A DNA stretch of 64,000 nt from Tardiphaga sp. vice304 (GTDB lineage: Bacteria > Pseudomonadota > Alphaproteobacteria > Rhizobiales > Xanthobacteraceae), in the NCBI RefSeq assembly GCF_007018905.1, contig NZ_CP041402.1, forward strand, positions 2,592,001-2,656,000, read 5' to 3'. The notes under the pieces are model-generated. The model was not told the DNA's origin and did no database searches. It was given only the letters and a program-made list of their open reading frames with translations. Made by a program: the position numbers and the translations under genes. Below are positions 33,283 to 42,889 of the stretch, in pieces; positions within the stretch are counted from its first letter, which is position 1; each line of letters starts with the position of its first letter.

Positions 33283-33338
33283 TCCCGCGCCGCGCGCCGG
33301 GGGCTGCCACCAATCTGATCCCCCTTCGCAGCCGCAAT

Positions 33339-33392
33339 GTGCCATAAGGCGGCCCAAACCTTCTCCCGAATACCGCCAAGGCACGCCCCCAT
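33339..33392. repeat. 54-bp leader repeat, copy b (directly before ABC-F)
   Basis: GTGCCATAAGGCGGCC... CCAAGGCACGC ending at the ABC-F ATG. See copy a at 33148-33201. Confidence 0.8.
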
Positions 33393-35015
<1,623 letters not shown>

Positions 35016-35218
35016 TCTTGCGAGATCAGCCTGCGAAAATCTGCTTCCCGCACGGAAATCAGGAATTCCGGCGGGAGCGTCTGCGACCTCCCGCCGCACG
35101 CCTGCCGCGCTGCATTACCAAAGCTTAATGCCCTCGCCAGTGCGCGGTAAGGTGGCAAGTCCCATCTTCGGATCACACGGTGCCCTTGCCCCCCGCACCT
35201 TCTATCCGGAGATTTTCG

Positions 35219-36817
35219 ATGACCGACCAGACGCCCGATTTCAACCAGATGCCTTCCTACAAGCCGGTCCGCCGCCCGCTGTTCGCTGCGCGAAAAATTG
35301 CGCTGATGGCCTCCGTGGTGGCCGGCCTCGGCGTTGCCGCCTATGGCCTGAGCCCGGCGCCGCACGACGTCTTTTCGACCGCAGCGCATGCGCAGGTCGA
35401 CAAGCAGGTCAAGGCGCAGGCTGCGGCTCCGGTCGGCTTTGCCGACATCGTCGAGCGCGTCAAACCGTCGGTGATCTCGGTCAAGGTCAACATGAAGGAG
35501 AAGGTGTCGTCGCGCGAGGACGGCAATGGCGGCAATGAGGATTCGCCGTTCCAGCCGGGTTCGCCGATGGAGCGTTTCTTCAAGCGCTTCGGCCAGGACG
35601 GCATGCCGCCGGGTATGCGCGGCGCCCCGCGCGGCGGCGGCCGTGGCGGTGTCGTCAGCGGCCAGGGCTCCGGCTTCTTCGTCTCGGCGGACGGCTTTGC
35701 CGTGACCAACAACCATGTCGTCGACGGCGCCGACAAGGTCGAGGTCACCACCGATGGCGGCCAGACCTACACCGCCAAGGTGATCGGCACCGACCCGCGC
35801 ACCGACCTCGCGCTGATCAAGGTCGAGGGCGGCAGCAACTTCCCGTTCGCCAAATTGTCGGAAACCAAGCCGCGGATCGGCGACTGGGTACTGGCGGTCG
35901 GCAATCCGTTCGGCCTCGGCGGCACCGTGACCTCCGGCATCGTCTCGGCCAGTGGTCGCGACATCGGCTCCGGCCCGTATGATGATTTCATCCAGATCGA
36001 CGCCGCGGTGAACAAGGGCAATTCCGGCGGCCCCGCGTTCGACACCTCCGGCGAAGTGATGGGCGTCAACACGGCGATCTACTCGCCGTCCGGCGGCAGC
36101 GTCGGCATCGCGTTCTCGATTCCCGCCTCCACCGTGCAGACAGTGATCACCCAGCTCAAGGACAAGGGCAGCGTCAGCCGCGGCTGGATCGGCGTGCAGA
36201 TCCAGCCGGTGACGCAGGACATCGCCGACAGCCTCGGCCTGAAGAAGGCCGAAGGCGCGCTGGTGGCGGAGCCGCAGGCCGATGGTCCGGCGGCGAAGGC
36301 CGGCATCCAGTCGGGTGACGTCATCACCGCGGTGAATGGCACCCCGGTCAAGGATGCCCGTGAACTCGCCCGCACCATCGGCGGCTTCGCGCCGGGCAAT
36401 TCGGTCAAGATCAACGTGCTGCAGAAGGGCCAGGACAAGGTTCTGACCCTGACGCTGGGCCAGCTGCCGAACACGGTGGAAGCCAAGGCCGATCTCGACC
36501 AGGGCGATCGCGGCAACTCGTCCCGCGGCACCAATGAGCCGCGGCTCGGCCTGACGGTGGCCCCGTCGAGCAGTGTCGCCGGCGCCGGCCGCGATGGCGT
36601 CGTGGTGACCGAGGTCGATCCGAAGAGCCCCGCGGCGGAGCGTGGCTTCAAGGAAGGCGACGTCATTCTCGAAGTCGCCGGCAAGAATGTCACCAGCCCC
36701 GGTGACGTGCGCGAGGCGATCGTCGCCGCGCGTAACGACAACAAGAACAGCGTGCTGATCCGGGTTCGCTCCGGCGGTTCCTCGCGCTTCGTCGCGGTCC
36801 CGCTCGCCAAAGGCTGA
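35219..36817 (+). CDS. degP: Periplasmic serine protease DegP/HtrA
   Basis: 532-aa protein from the ATG at 35219 (CCGGAG upstream). An N-terminal signal/anchor sits at ~24-45. The trypsin-like domain has catalytic His166 (TNNHVVD), Asp196 (DPRTDLALIKV) and Ser269 (GNSGGP). Two PDZ domains follow at ~310-405 and ~435-525. It degrades or refolds misfolded envelope proteins. The downstream two-component genes suggest an envelope-stress unit. A Gly/Arg-rich loop (~130-145) precedes the protease core, as in rhizobial DegP proteins. Confidence 0.94.
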   Translation: MTDQTPDFNQMPSYKPVRRPLFAARKIALMASVVAGLGVAAYGLSPAPHDVFSTAAHAQVDKQVKAQAAAPVGFADIVERVKPSVISVKVNMKEKVSSREDGNGGNEDSPFQPGSPMERFFKRFGQDGMPPGMRGAPRGGGRGGVVSGQGSGFFVSADGFAVTNNHVVDGADKVEVTTDGGQTYTAKVIGTDPRTDLALIKVEGGSNFPFAKLSETKPRIGDWVLAVGNPFGLGGTVTSGIVSASGRDIGSGPYDDFIQIDAAVNKGNSGGPAFDTSGEVMGVNTAIYSPSGGSVGIAFSIPASTVQTVITQLKDKGSVSRGWIGVQIQPVTQDIADSLGLKKAEGALVAEPQADGPAAKAGIQSGDVITAVNGTPVKDARELARTIGGFAPGNSVKINVLQKGQDKVLTLTLGQLPNTVEAKADLDQGDRGNSSRGTNEPRLGLTVAPSSSVAGAGRDGVVVTEVDPKSPAAERGFKEGDVILEVAGKNVTSPGDVREAIVAARNDNKNSVLIRVRSGGSSRFVAVPLAKG

Positions 36818-36916
36818 TCCGAATTAGGCATCACTAACGGAGAGTGCCGGACGCATGTCGCCCCCGCCGACGGCACTTTCCCAGGGAGCGGGCCACAAGC
36901 TCGTTCCCGTCCAACC

Positions 36917-36988
36917 CCTTCCGCGCGAAGCGCCCCCTTCGTGCGGAAGGCATCAGCGGGCGGTGAAGTTTCCCCCAGCTTCACCGCC
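36917..36988. terminator. Two adjacent hairpins after degP
   Basis: CCTTCCGC-(GCGAAG...CTTCGT)-GCGGAAGG at 36917-36950, then GGCGGTGAAG/CTTCACCGCC at 36959-36988 followed by TGTTTCC. The second could terminate degP transcription, although the T run is short; the first may be a repeat-type hairpin. Confidence 0.5.
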
Positions 36989-37116
36989 TGTTTCCTTCCT
37001 CGTTTGCGGGACGACGCAAGAGGCATCCCGCCGCCTTGCATGAAAGCCCGGTGCGCGCCATGTTGACCGAGTTGTCCAAGACACCGCCTGACACCGCAAC
37101 GGAATCCCCTCGCCAG

Positions 37117-37797
37117 ATGCGATTGCTCATCATCGAAGACGACCGCGAATCCGCCGACTACCTGGTCAAGGCGTTTCGCGAGGTCGGCCACATCGCCGAC
37201 CACGCCAGCGATGGCGACGAAGGCTTTGCGCTGGCCGACAGCGGTGACTACGACGTGCTGGTGGTCGATCGCATGCTGCCCAAGCGCGACGGGCTGTCGG
37301 TGATCGGCGGCTTGCGCGAGAAGGGCAATCACACCCCGGCGCTGATCCTGTCGGCGCTCGGCCAGGTCGATGACCGCATCAAGGGCCTGCGCGCCGGCGG
37401 CGATGACTACCTGCCGAAGCCCTATGCCTTTGCCGAGCTGCTGGCGCGCGTCGAGGTGCTGTCACGGCGCAATGGCGGCCCCACCGAAGAGACCAGCTAC
37501 CGCGTCGGCGACCTCGAACTCGACCGCCTGTCGCATCGCGTCACCCGCGGCACCGAAGAACTGACGCTGCAGCCGCGCGAGTTCCGGTTGCTCGAATATC
37601 TGATGAAGCACGCCGGCCAGGTCGTGACCCGCACCATGCTGCTGGAGAACGTCTGGGACTATCATTTCGACCCGCAGACCAACGTCATCGACGTTCACAT
37701 CTCGCGGCTGCGCAGCAAGATCGACAAGGGTTTTGAACGCCCGCTGCTGCACACCATCCGCGGCGCGGGCTATATGATCCGGGACGGCGTGAAGTAG
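37117..37797 (+). CDS. OmpR-family response regulator
   Basis: 226-aa protein using the ATG at 37117 (MRLLIIEDDRESADYLVKAF); an ATG at 37060 would add 19 unconserved residues and cannot be excluded. Receiver with phospho-acceptor Asp51 and Lys in LPKPYAF; DNA-binding domain with LQPREFRLLEYLMKHAGQVVTRTMLLENVWDYHFDPQTNVIDVHISRLR, like CzcR/CusR-type regulators. Its natural kinase is probably the one at 42890, from which it is now separated by five kilobases of DUF4174, frd and rquA genes. Confidence 0.88.
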   Translation: MRLLIIEDDRESADYLVKAFREVGHIADHASDGDEGFALADSGDYDVLVVDRMLPKRDGLSVIGGLREKGNHTPALILSALGQVDDRIKGLRAGGDDYLPKPYAFAELLARVEVLSRRNGGPTEETSYRVGDLELDRLSHRVTRGTEELTLQPREFRLLEYLMKHAGQVVTRTMLLENVWDYHFDPQTNVIDVHISRLRSKIDKGFERPLLHTIRGAGYMIRDGVK

Positions 37798-37857
37798 GGC
37801 GTCGCCTGTATTGAAGCCGCGCTGGTCTGACGCGGCTATCTTGCCACCAAAGCCGTT

Positions 37858-38262
37858 CTAGCGCCGCATCTCGTCGCGGCGCATTGGCATGGCGTCTACC
37901 TTCCCGAACAATTCCGCGGCGCTGAACGGCTTTGTCGAGGATGCCGCCGTGTTGCCATCCTTGCCGACCAGCAAAACTTTAAACGCCTTGTCGTCTGCGC
38001 CGAGCTGAGCGCGAATTCCGCGCGCGCGCTCGTCGTCGCCGGCGGCTTCGATCAGCACGATCTGGCGCTCTGCCATGCCCTTTGCATTCTGCTCGAAGAT
38101 GCGGCGCTGCGCGACCAGATTGCCGTCCTGGCGGCTCGGCGCCACCACCACCAGCACGCGATTCTTCCAGCGATAGCCGGCCAGCGGCGTGTCCCTGGCC
38201 TCCGCGGGCAGGGCCGCTCCCAGCGAAAGGCCCAGAACCAGGGCTGTGGTGACGCGCTTCAT
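37858..38262 (-). CDS. DUF4174 periplasmic protein
   Basis: 134-aa protein, ATG at 38262 behind AGGAGAATCCACG. The signal peptide (VTTALVLGLSLGAALPAEA) is followed by LAGYRWKNRVLVVVAPSRQDGNLVAQRRIF...LLVGKDGNTAASSTKPFSAAELFGKVDAMPMRRDEM, the thioredoxin-like-fold DUF4174 domain without a CXXC. Function unknown. Convergent with the response regulator and divergent from frdA. Confidence 0.82.
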   Translation of the reverse strand: MKRVTTALVLGLSLGAALPAEARDTPLAGYRWKNRVLVVVAPSRQDGNLVAQRRIFEQNAKGMAERQIVLIEAAGDDERARGIRAQLGADDKAFKVLLVGKDGNTAASSTKPFSAAELFGKVDAMPMRRDEMRR

Positions 38263-38400
38263 CGTGGATTCTCCTGAAAGCATTCAACCATTGGCGGCGA
38301 TCGTGGTCTACGGCGCGGCGATGGCTGCCGACGAACGCGCAGGCTTCAGGCAAACGCCGGGCGTCAGGCCGCGTTCCCCTAATGCGTCATGCGCGGCGTG

Positions 38401-38414
38401 TTGAGCGAGATCAA
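38401..38414 (+). promoter_or_regulatory. FNR/FixK box of the frd promoter
   Basis: TTGAGCGAGATCAA, i.e. TTGA-N6-TCAA. Its centre (38407.5) lies exactly 41.5 bp before the start expected from the -10 hexamer TATGAT at 38437-38442 (start near 38449). This is the class-II activation geometry of FNR/FixK proteins. Confidence 0.75.
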
Positions 38415-38436
38415 TCGGCATGACCGCTAGCGTGCT

Positions 38437-38442
38437 TATGAT
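38437..38442 (+). promoter_or_regulatory. -10 hexamer of the frd promoter
   Basis: TATGAT, one mismatch from consensus, correctly spaced from the FNR/FixK box at 38401-38414. No -35 match is needed for a class-II FNR promoter. It predicts a ~184-nt untranslated leader before the frdA ATG at 38633. Confidence 0.6.
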
Positions 38443-38632
38443 TGTGCAGGGCAGCAGACATTCCGACGCTACAGGAACCAGATGAACGTGCACTCCTCGC
38501 GTGGTGACCACGAGTCGTTCCAGCCTTCGGGCGCGAGCGACGGTACCTGCCACATCATGCCGGATACCTCTTGCCGGGCAATTCCCCTGCCGGCGCCGCG
38601 CCGGCCCTGCGTTCTCATCGATCGGAAGACAA

Positions 38633-40453
38633 ATGCACCATTTTGACGCCGATGTCCTGATCCTCGGCGCCGGCGGCGCCGGCCTGCGGGCGGCGATCGC
38701 CGCGGCCGAATCCGCGCCCGAACTGACCGTCGCGCTGGTCTCCAAAGTGTATCCGATGCGCAGCCACACGGTGGCGGCGGAGGGCGGCTCGGCCGGCGTG
38801 GTGCAAGCCCACGACACGCTCGACAATCATTTCAACGACACCGTTTCCGGCGGCGACTGGCTGTGCGAGCAGGACGTTGTCGAGTACTTCGTCGAGCATT
38901 GCACGCGCGAGATGGTGCAGCTCGAACATTGGGGCTGCCCGTGGAGCCGAAAGCCGGACGGTAATATCAATGTCCGTGCGTTCGGCGGCATGAAGATAGA
39001 GCGCACCTGGTTCGCCGCCGATCGCAGCGGCTTCCACATCCTGCACACCCTGTTCCAGACCTCGACGCGGTTTCCCTCGATCAAGCGGTTCGACGAATTC
39101 TTCTGCGTCGATCTTCTGGTGGAGGACGGCCGCATCCACGGCGCTGTGATGCTGTCGCTGGCGACCGGTGAATTCACTACCATCCATGCCCGCGCGGTCG
39201 TCGTCGCCACGGGCGGGGCAGGGCGTGCGTTCCGGCAGAACACCAATGGCGGCATCGTCACCGGCGACGGCATGGCGATGGCCTATCGCCACGGCGTGCC
39301 GCTGCGCGACATGGAGTTCGTGCAGTATCACCCGACCTGCCTGCCGGGCACCGGCATTCTCATTACCGAGGCGTGCCGAGGCGAGGGCGGCTTCCTGCTC
39401 AACAAGGACGGCCGGCGCTATCTTGAGGATTACGGCCTCGGGCCGGCGGATCCCAAGCCGCGTAACAAATATATGGAGCTCGGCCCGCGCGACCGGCTCA
39501 GCCAGGCGTTCTGGCACGAGCAGCGCAAGGGCAACACCGTGACGACGCCGCAGGGCGAAGCGGTGATGCTGGACCTGCGCCATCTCGGCCGCGCCAAGAT
39601 TCTGGAGCGGCTGCCGCTGATCGCCGAACTGGCGGAGAAATTCATGGGCGTCGATCCGGCGGAGGCGCCGATCCCGGTGCGCCCGGCCGTGCACTACACG
39701 ATGGGCGGCATCGAGGTCGACATCAACACCGCCTCGCCGCTGGCCGGGCTGTATGCCGCCGGCGAATGCTCCAGCGTCGGCATTCACGGCGCCAACCGGC
39801 TCGGCTCCAACTCGCTGGCCGAACTCTCCGTGTTCGGCCGCGTCGCCGGCGAACAGGCCGCGCTCTTTGCGCGCGGCAGCTCGGCGGCGCGCCGCTCCGA
39901 TCTCGCCGGAGCCGTCGAGGCCAAGGCCTTGGCGCTGCTCGACCAGAAGGGGCAGGGCGAGCATCACGCGAAGCTGCGCGCCGAAATGGGCGCCAGCATG
40001 GAGAAGGGCTGCGGCATCTATCGGCTCGGGCCGGAAATGCAGGAGACCTGCGACAAGCTCGGCGAACTCAAGCAACGCTATGCCGGCGTCACGCTGGAAG
40101 ACAAGTCGCGCGCCTGGAATACCGACTGGGTGACCGCCATCGAACTCGGCTTCCAGCTCGACGTCGCGCAGGCGATGGCGCATTCGGCGGTGGCCCGCAC
40201 CGAGTCACGCGGCGCGCACCAGCGGCTCGACGGCTATGAGACGCGCGACGACGCCAACTTCCTGCGCCACAGCCTGGCGCACTATCAAGGCGATGCCGCG
40301 CCCGCGATCACCTACCAGGCGGTGAAGATCACCAAGTCGCCGCCCGGGCAGCGCGCCTATGGCGCGGCCGGCGAGCACGAAGAAGCTGCACAAAAGGGAG
40401 TGCCTGTAAACGCGCCGCGCGCCCCCGATTCCAAGGACGCTGCGAATGTCTGA
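38633..40453 (+). CDS. frdA: Fumarate reductase flavoprotein subunit FrdA
   Basis: 606-aa protein from the ATG at 38633 (GGAAGA upstream); the longer frame from 38501 reads through the promoter. FAD motif ILGAGGAGLRAAIAAAE. The covalent-flavin His45 lies in MRSHTVAAEGG. The substrate site includes HTLFQTS and the catalytic-Arg region HANRLGSNSLAEL. Nearly every landmark of E. coli FrdA is present in order (GGDWLCEQDVV, WGCPWSRKPDG, FGGMKIERTWFAAD, GPRDRLSQAFWHE). Length is close to the E. coli enzyme (602). It overlaps frdB by 8 bp. Reduces fumarate to succinate at the inner face of the membrane. Confidence 0.93.
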   Translation: MHHFDADVLILGAGGAGLRAAIAAAESAPELTVALVSKVYPMRSHTVAAEGGSAGVVQAHDTLDNHFNDTVSGGDWLCEQDVVEYFVEHCTREMVQLEHWGCPWSRKPDGNINVRAFGGMKIERTWFAADRSGFHILHTLFQTSTRFPSIKRFDEFFCVDLLVEDGRIHGAVMLSLATGEFTTIHARAVVVATGGAGRAFRQNTNGGIVTGDGMAMAYRHGVPLRDMEFVQYHPTCLPGTGILITEACRGEGGFLLNKDGRRYLEDYGLGPADPKPRNKYMELGPRDRLSQAFWHEQRKGNTVTTPQGEAVMLDLRHLGRAKILERLPLIAELAEKFMGVDPAEAPIPVRPAVHYTMGGIEVDINTASPLAGLYAAGECSSVGIHGANRLGSNSLAELSVFGRVAGEQAALFARGSSAARRSDLAGAVEAKALALLDQKGQGEHHAKLRAEMGASMEKGCGIYRLGPEMQETCDKLGELKQRYAGVTLEDKSRAWNTDWVTAIELGFQLDVAQAMAHSAVARTESRGAHQRLDGYETRDDANFLRHSLAHYQGDAAPAITYQAVKITKSPPGQRAYGAAGEHEEAAQKGVPVNAPRAPDSKDAANV

Positions 40454-41207
40454 CACCATCACCCCCACCAAGACGATCGAACTGCGCGTGCTGCGCTATC
40501 GTCCGGCCTCCGACGAGGAGCCGGTGTTCGTCAGCTACAAGGTGCCGTACACCGACGACATGTCGGTGCTGCAGGCGCTGCAGACCATCAAGGACACCCA
40601 GGACGGCACGCTGTCGTTCCGCTGGTCGTGCCGGATGGCGATCTGCGGCAGCTGCGGCATGATGGTGAACGGCGAGCCGATGCTGGCCTGCAACACCTTC
40701 GTGCGCGATCTGCCCGGCGGCGTGGCGACCGTCGAGCCGTTGCAGAACTTCCCGATCGAGCGCGACCTCGTGGTGTCGGTCGGCGATTTCGTCAAGAAGA
40801 TCGAGAGCATCTATCCCTTCATCATTCCGAAGGCCGAGAAGCGGATCGAGGACGGCGCCTATCTGCAGACGCCGGCGCAGATGGCTGCCTATGAATCCTT
40901 CAGCGACTGCATCAACTGCATGCTGTGCTACGCGGCGTGCCCGCAATTCGGCGCCAATCCCGACTTCATCGGGCCGGGCGCGATGGCCATGCTGCAACGC
41001 TACAACAGCGACTCGCGCGACGGCGGCAAGCAGTTGCGGCTCGACCAGATCCATGGCGAGGACGGCGTGTGGTCGTGCACCGCGGTCGGCATCTGCTCGG
41101 ACGTCTGCCCGAAGTCGGTCGATCCCGCCAATGCCGTCAACCAGAACAAGACCAACAGCGCGCTCGACTTCTTCCTGCACGCGGTGCGATCGGGAGCCCC
41201 GTCATGA
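40446..41207 (+). CDS. frdB: Fumarate reductase iron-sulfur subunit FrdB
   Basis: 253-aa protein. The N-terminal [2Fe-2S] ferredoxin fold has Cys62, 67, 70 and 82 (SCRMAICGSCG...ACNTF). The C-terminal [4Fe-4S]/[3Fe-4S] domain has Cys155, 158, 161, 165 (CINCMLCYAAC) and Cys211, 217, 221 (CTAVGICSDVCPK). It passes electrons from the quinol in FrdCD to FrdA. Its stop overlaps the frdC ATG (ATGA). Confidence 0.93.
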   Translation: MSDTITPTKTIELRVLRYRPASDEEPVFVSYKVPYTDDMSVLQALQTIKDTQDGTLSFRWSCRMAICGSCGMMVNGEPMLACNTFVRDLPGGVATVEPLQNFPIERDLVVSVGDFVKKIESIYPFIIPKAEKRIEDGAYLQTPAQMAAYESFSDCINCMLCYAACPQFGANPDFIGPGAMAMLQRYNSDSRDGGKQLRLDQIHGEDGVWSCTAVGICSDVCPKSVDPANAVNQNKTNSALDFFLHAVRSGAPS

Positions 41208-41608
41208 GCGAGCGTCGTCCGTATCACCGCGTCCAGCCGCGTAACTGGTGGGCGCAGAAGCCCTATCGCGCCTATACGCTGCGCGAACTGACCGGCGTCG
41301 GCGTCGCACTTTATGGCGCGATCCTGCTCGCAGGCCTCGTCTGTCTGTGGCGCGGCCCCGCGGCCTTTGAGGCCTATCGCCAGTGGGCCACCAGCAATGG
41401 CGCGTTGCTGCTGCATCTGGTGCTGCTCGCCGTGATGCTCTGGCATGTCATGACCTGGTTCCAGATCCTGCCGAAGACGATGCCGAAACTGATCCTCGGC
41501 GGCCACCTCGTTGCGCCATCGACCATGACCGCGGTGGCACTGGCTTTCGCGGTCGCCTGTTCGATCGGCCTGCTTGTCGTGGTCATCATCATCGGAGCGC
41601 TGTCGTGA
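41204..41608 (+). CDS. frdC: Fumarate reductase membrane anchor FrdC
   Basis: 134-aa protein, three hydrophobic helices (~29-47, ~66-86, ~104-131). The N-terminus (RRPYHRVQPRNWWAQKPYRAYTLRELTGVG) follows E. coli FrdC (KRKPYVR...TWW...PFYRFYMLREGTAV) closely, and MLWHVMTWFQILPKTMPKLI matches its second helix region. No heme ligands of the SdhC type are apparent, as expected for the E. coli-type (type D) anchor. Stop overlaps the GTG start of frdD. Confidence 0.9.
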   Translation: MSERRPYHRVQPRNWWAQKPYRAYTLRELTGVGVALYGAILLAGLVCLWRGPAAFEAYRQWATSNGALLLHLVLLAVMLWHVMTWFQILPKTMPKLILGGHLVAPSTMTAVALAFAVACSIGLLVVVIIIGALS

Positions 41609-41991
41609 AACAGACCACCCTTGTTCGGCCCGCGCCGAAACGTACCAACGCCCCGGTGTTCTGGCTGCTGTTCGGCGCCGGCGGCATGCTGTCGGCGCTG
41701 TTCGGCCCGGCGCTGATCGTCATCACCGGATTCATGATGCCGCGCGGCTGGGGACTGCCAGCCAATTTTGCGGACTATGACCACGTATTGGCATTCGCGC
41801 AGAATCCGTTCGCCAAGCTCGTGCTGCTGGCGGTGATCGCGCTGTTCTTCTGGCATGGCGCGGAGCGGATATTCCTGACCCTCAAGGACATGCGCGCCGG
41901 CCCTCTCTCCATACTGCGACTGATGACGTACGGCGTCGCTGCCGTGCTGACGCTGGCGGCGGCCGTCGTCCTGCTGGGCATCGGATTTTGA
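41605..41991 (+). CDS. frdD: Fumarate reductase membrane anchor FrdD
   Basis: 128-aa protein from the GTG at 41605. RTNAPVFWLLFGAGGMLSALFGPALIVITGFMMPRGW and YDHVLAFAQNPFAKLVLL match the E. coli FrdD pattern (PVFWGLFGAGGMWSA, YERVLAFAQ). Three membrane helices. Together with FrdC it forms the quinol site. The stop is followed within 45 bp by rquA in the same transcript. Confidence 0.9.
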   Translation: MKQTTLVRPAPKRTNAPVFWLLFGAGGMLSALFGPALIVITGFMMPRGWGLPANFADYDHVLAFAQNPFAKLVLLAVIALFFWHGAERIFLTLKDMRAGPLSILRLMTYGVAAVLTLAAAVVLLGIGF

Positions 41992-42032
41992 ACGGCCTTG
42001 CCATCCTATCCATTCCCCAGGGGGACCTAGAC

Positions 42033-42728
42033 GTGCTTGATATCACTTCCGGAGAACTGGCCGCCAAGCCTGTTCCCGCCTATCTGCGCGATGTCTACAC
42101 CTGGGCCTATCTGACGCCGTGGCTCACCCATATCCTCGATCGGCAAGTCGTGGTTCAGGCCATTCTGTGGGGCAACGCGCAGCGCCTGATCGACGACGTG
42201 CTGGCGGCGGTGAAGCCCGGCGACCGGATTTTCCAGCCGGCAGCCGTCTACGGCAACTTCTCCCGCCAGATCGCCGAACAGATCGGCCGCCGCGGCCGTC
42301 TTGAAGTGCGCGATATCGCACCGCTGCAGGTCGAGCTGACGCGCGACAAGCTGCTGGGCCTGTCGCAAGCCAATGTCGCGCGCGGCGATGCCGCCGACCC
42401 CGAGCAAAGGGAGTTCGACGTCGTGACGTGCTTCTTCCTGCTCCATGAGGTGCCCGACGACGTCAAGCTGCAGATCGTCCCGGCGATGCTGAAGCTGGTG
42501 AGGCCAGGGGGGCGGGTCATCTTCGTCGATTATCACAAGCCGAACCGCTGGCATCCGCTGAAACCGCTAATGCATCAGGTGTTCACCTGGCTCGAACCGT
42601 TTGCGCTGGCGATGTGGTCGAAGGAGATCGAGCAATACGCCGGACCGGTCGCGGGCGGCTTCCGCTGGAGCAAGCGCACGCGCTTCAACGGCATGTATCA
42701 GGTGGTGATCGCGGAGCGCTCCGCTTAG
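42033..42728 (+). CDS. rquA: Rhodoquinone biosynthesis methyltransferase-fold protein RquA
   Basis: 231-aa protein from the GTG at 42033, which has CAGGGGGAC upstream; a TTG at 41988 overlapping the frdD stop is less likely. The block YLRDVYTWAYLTPWLTHILDRQVVVQAILWGNAQRL at the N-terminus and FFLLHEVPDDVK...VDYHKPNRWHPLKPLMHQVFTWLEPFALAMW are signatures of RquA rather than UbiE/UbiG. RquA converts ubiquinone to rhodoquinone, the low-potential quinone used by fumarate reductase in organisms without menaquinone. Direct linkage to frdABCD strongly supports the role. Confidence 0.85.
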   Translation: MLDITSGELAAKPVPAYLRDVYTWAYLTPWLTHILDRQVVVQAILWGNAQRLIDDVLAAVKPGDRIFQPAAVYGNFSRQIAEQIGRRGRLEVRDIAPLQVELTRDKLLGLSQANVARGDAADPEQREFDVVTCFFLLHEVPDDVKLQIVPAMLKLVRPGGRVIFVDYHKPNRWHPLKPLMHQVFTWLEPFALAMWSKEIEQYAGPVAGGFRWSKRTRFNGMYQVVIAERSA

Positions 42729-42889
42729 CTGTCCGATGTGCGGACAGTCTGGGCGTCCGCTTTAACCCATCACCGGCTCGGCCGCACATTACCAACCTCT
42801 CATAATCCCGCCCTGTCGGTTGCAGCGGCCGGCTGGTAGTATGACCGAGCGCCCGGCGCCGCCGGCCGCATAGTCCCTGAGAGTTGTTC

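Noticed and set aside
38633..41991. Succinate dehydrogenase (SdhABCD) as an alternative for frdABCD
   Set aside because: FrdC and FrdD follow the E. coli fumarate reductase anchors, FrdA keeps Frd-specific blocks, and rquA is attached; the anchors do not look like heme-binding SdhC/SdhD.
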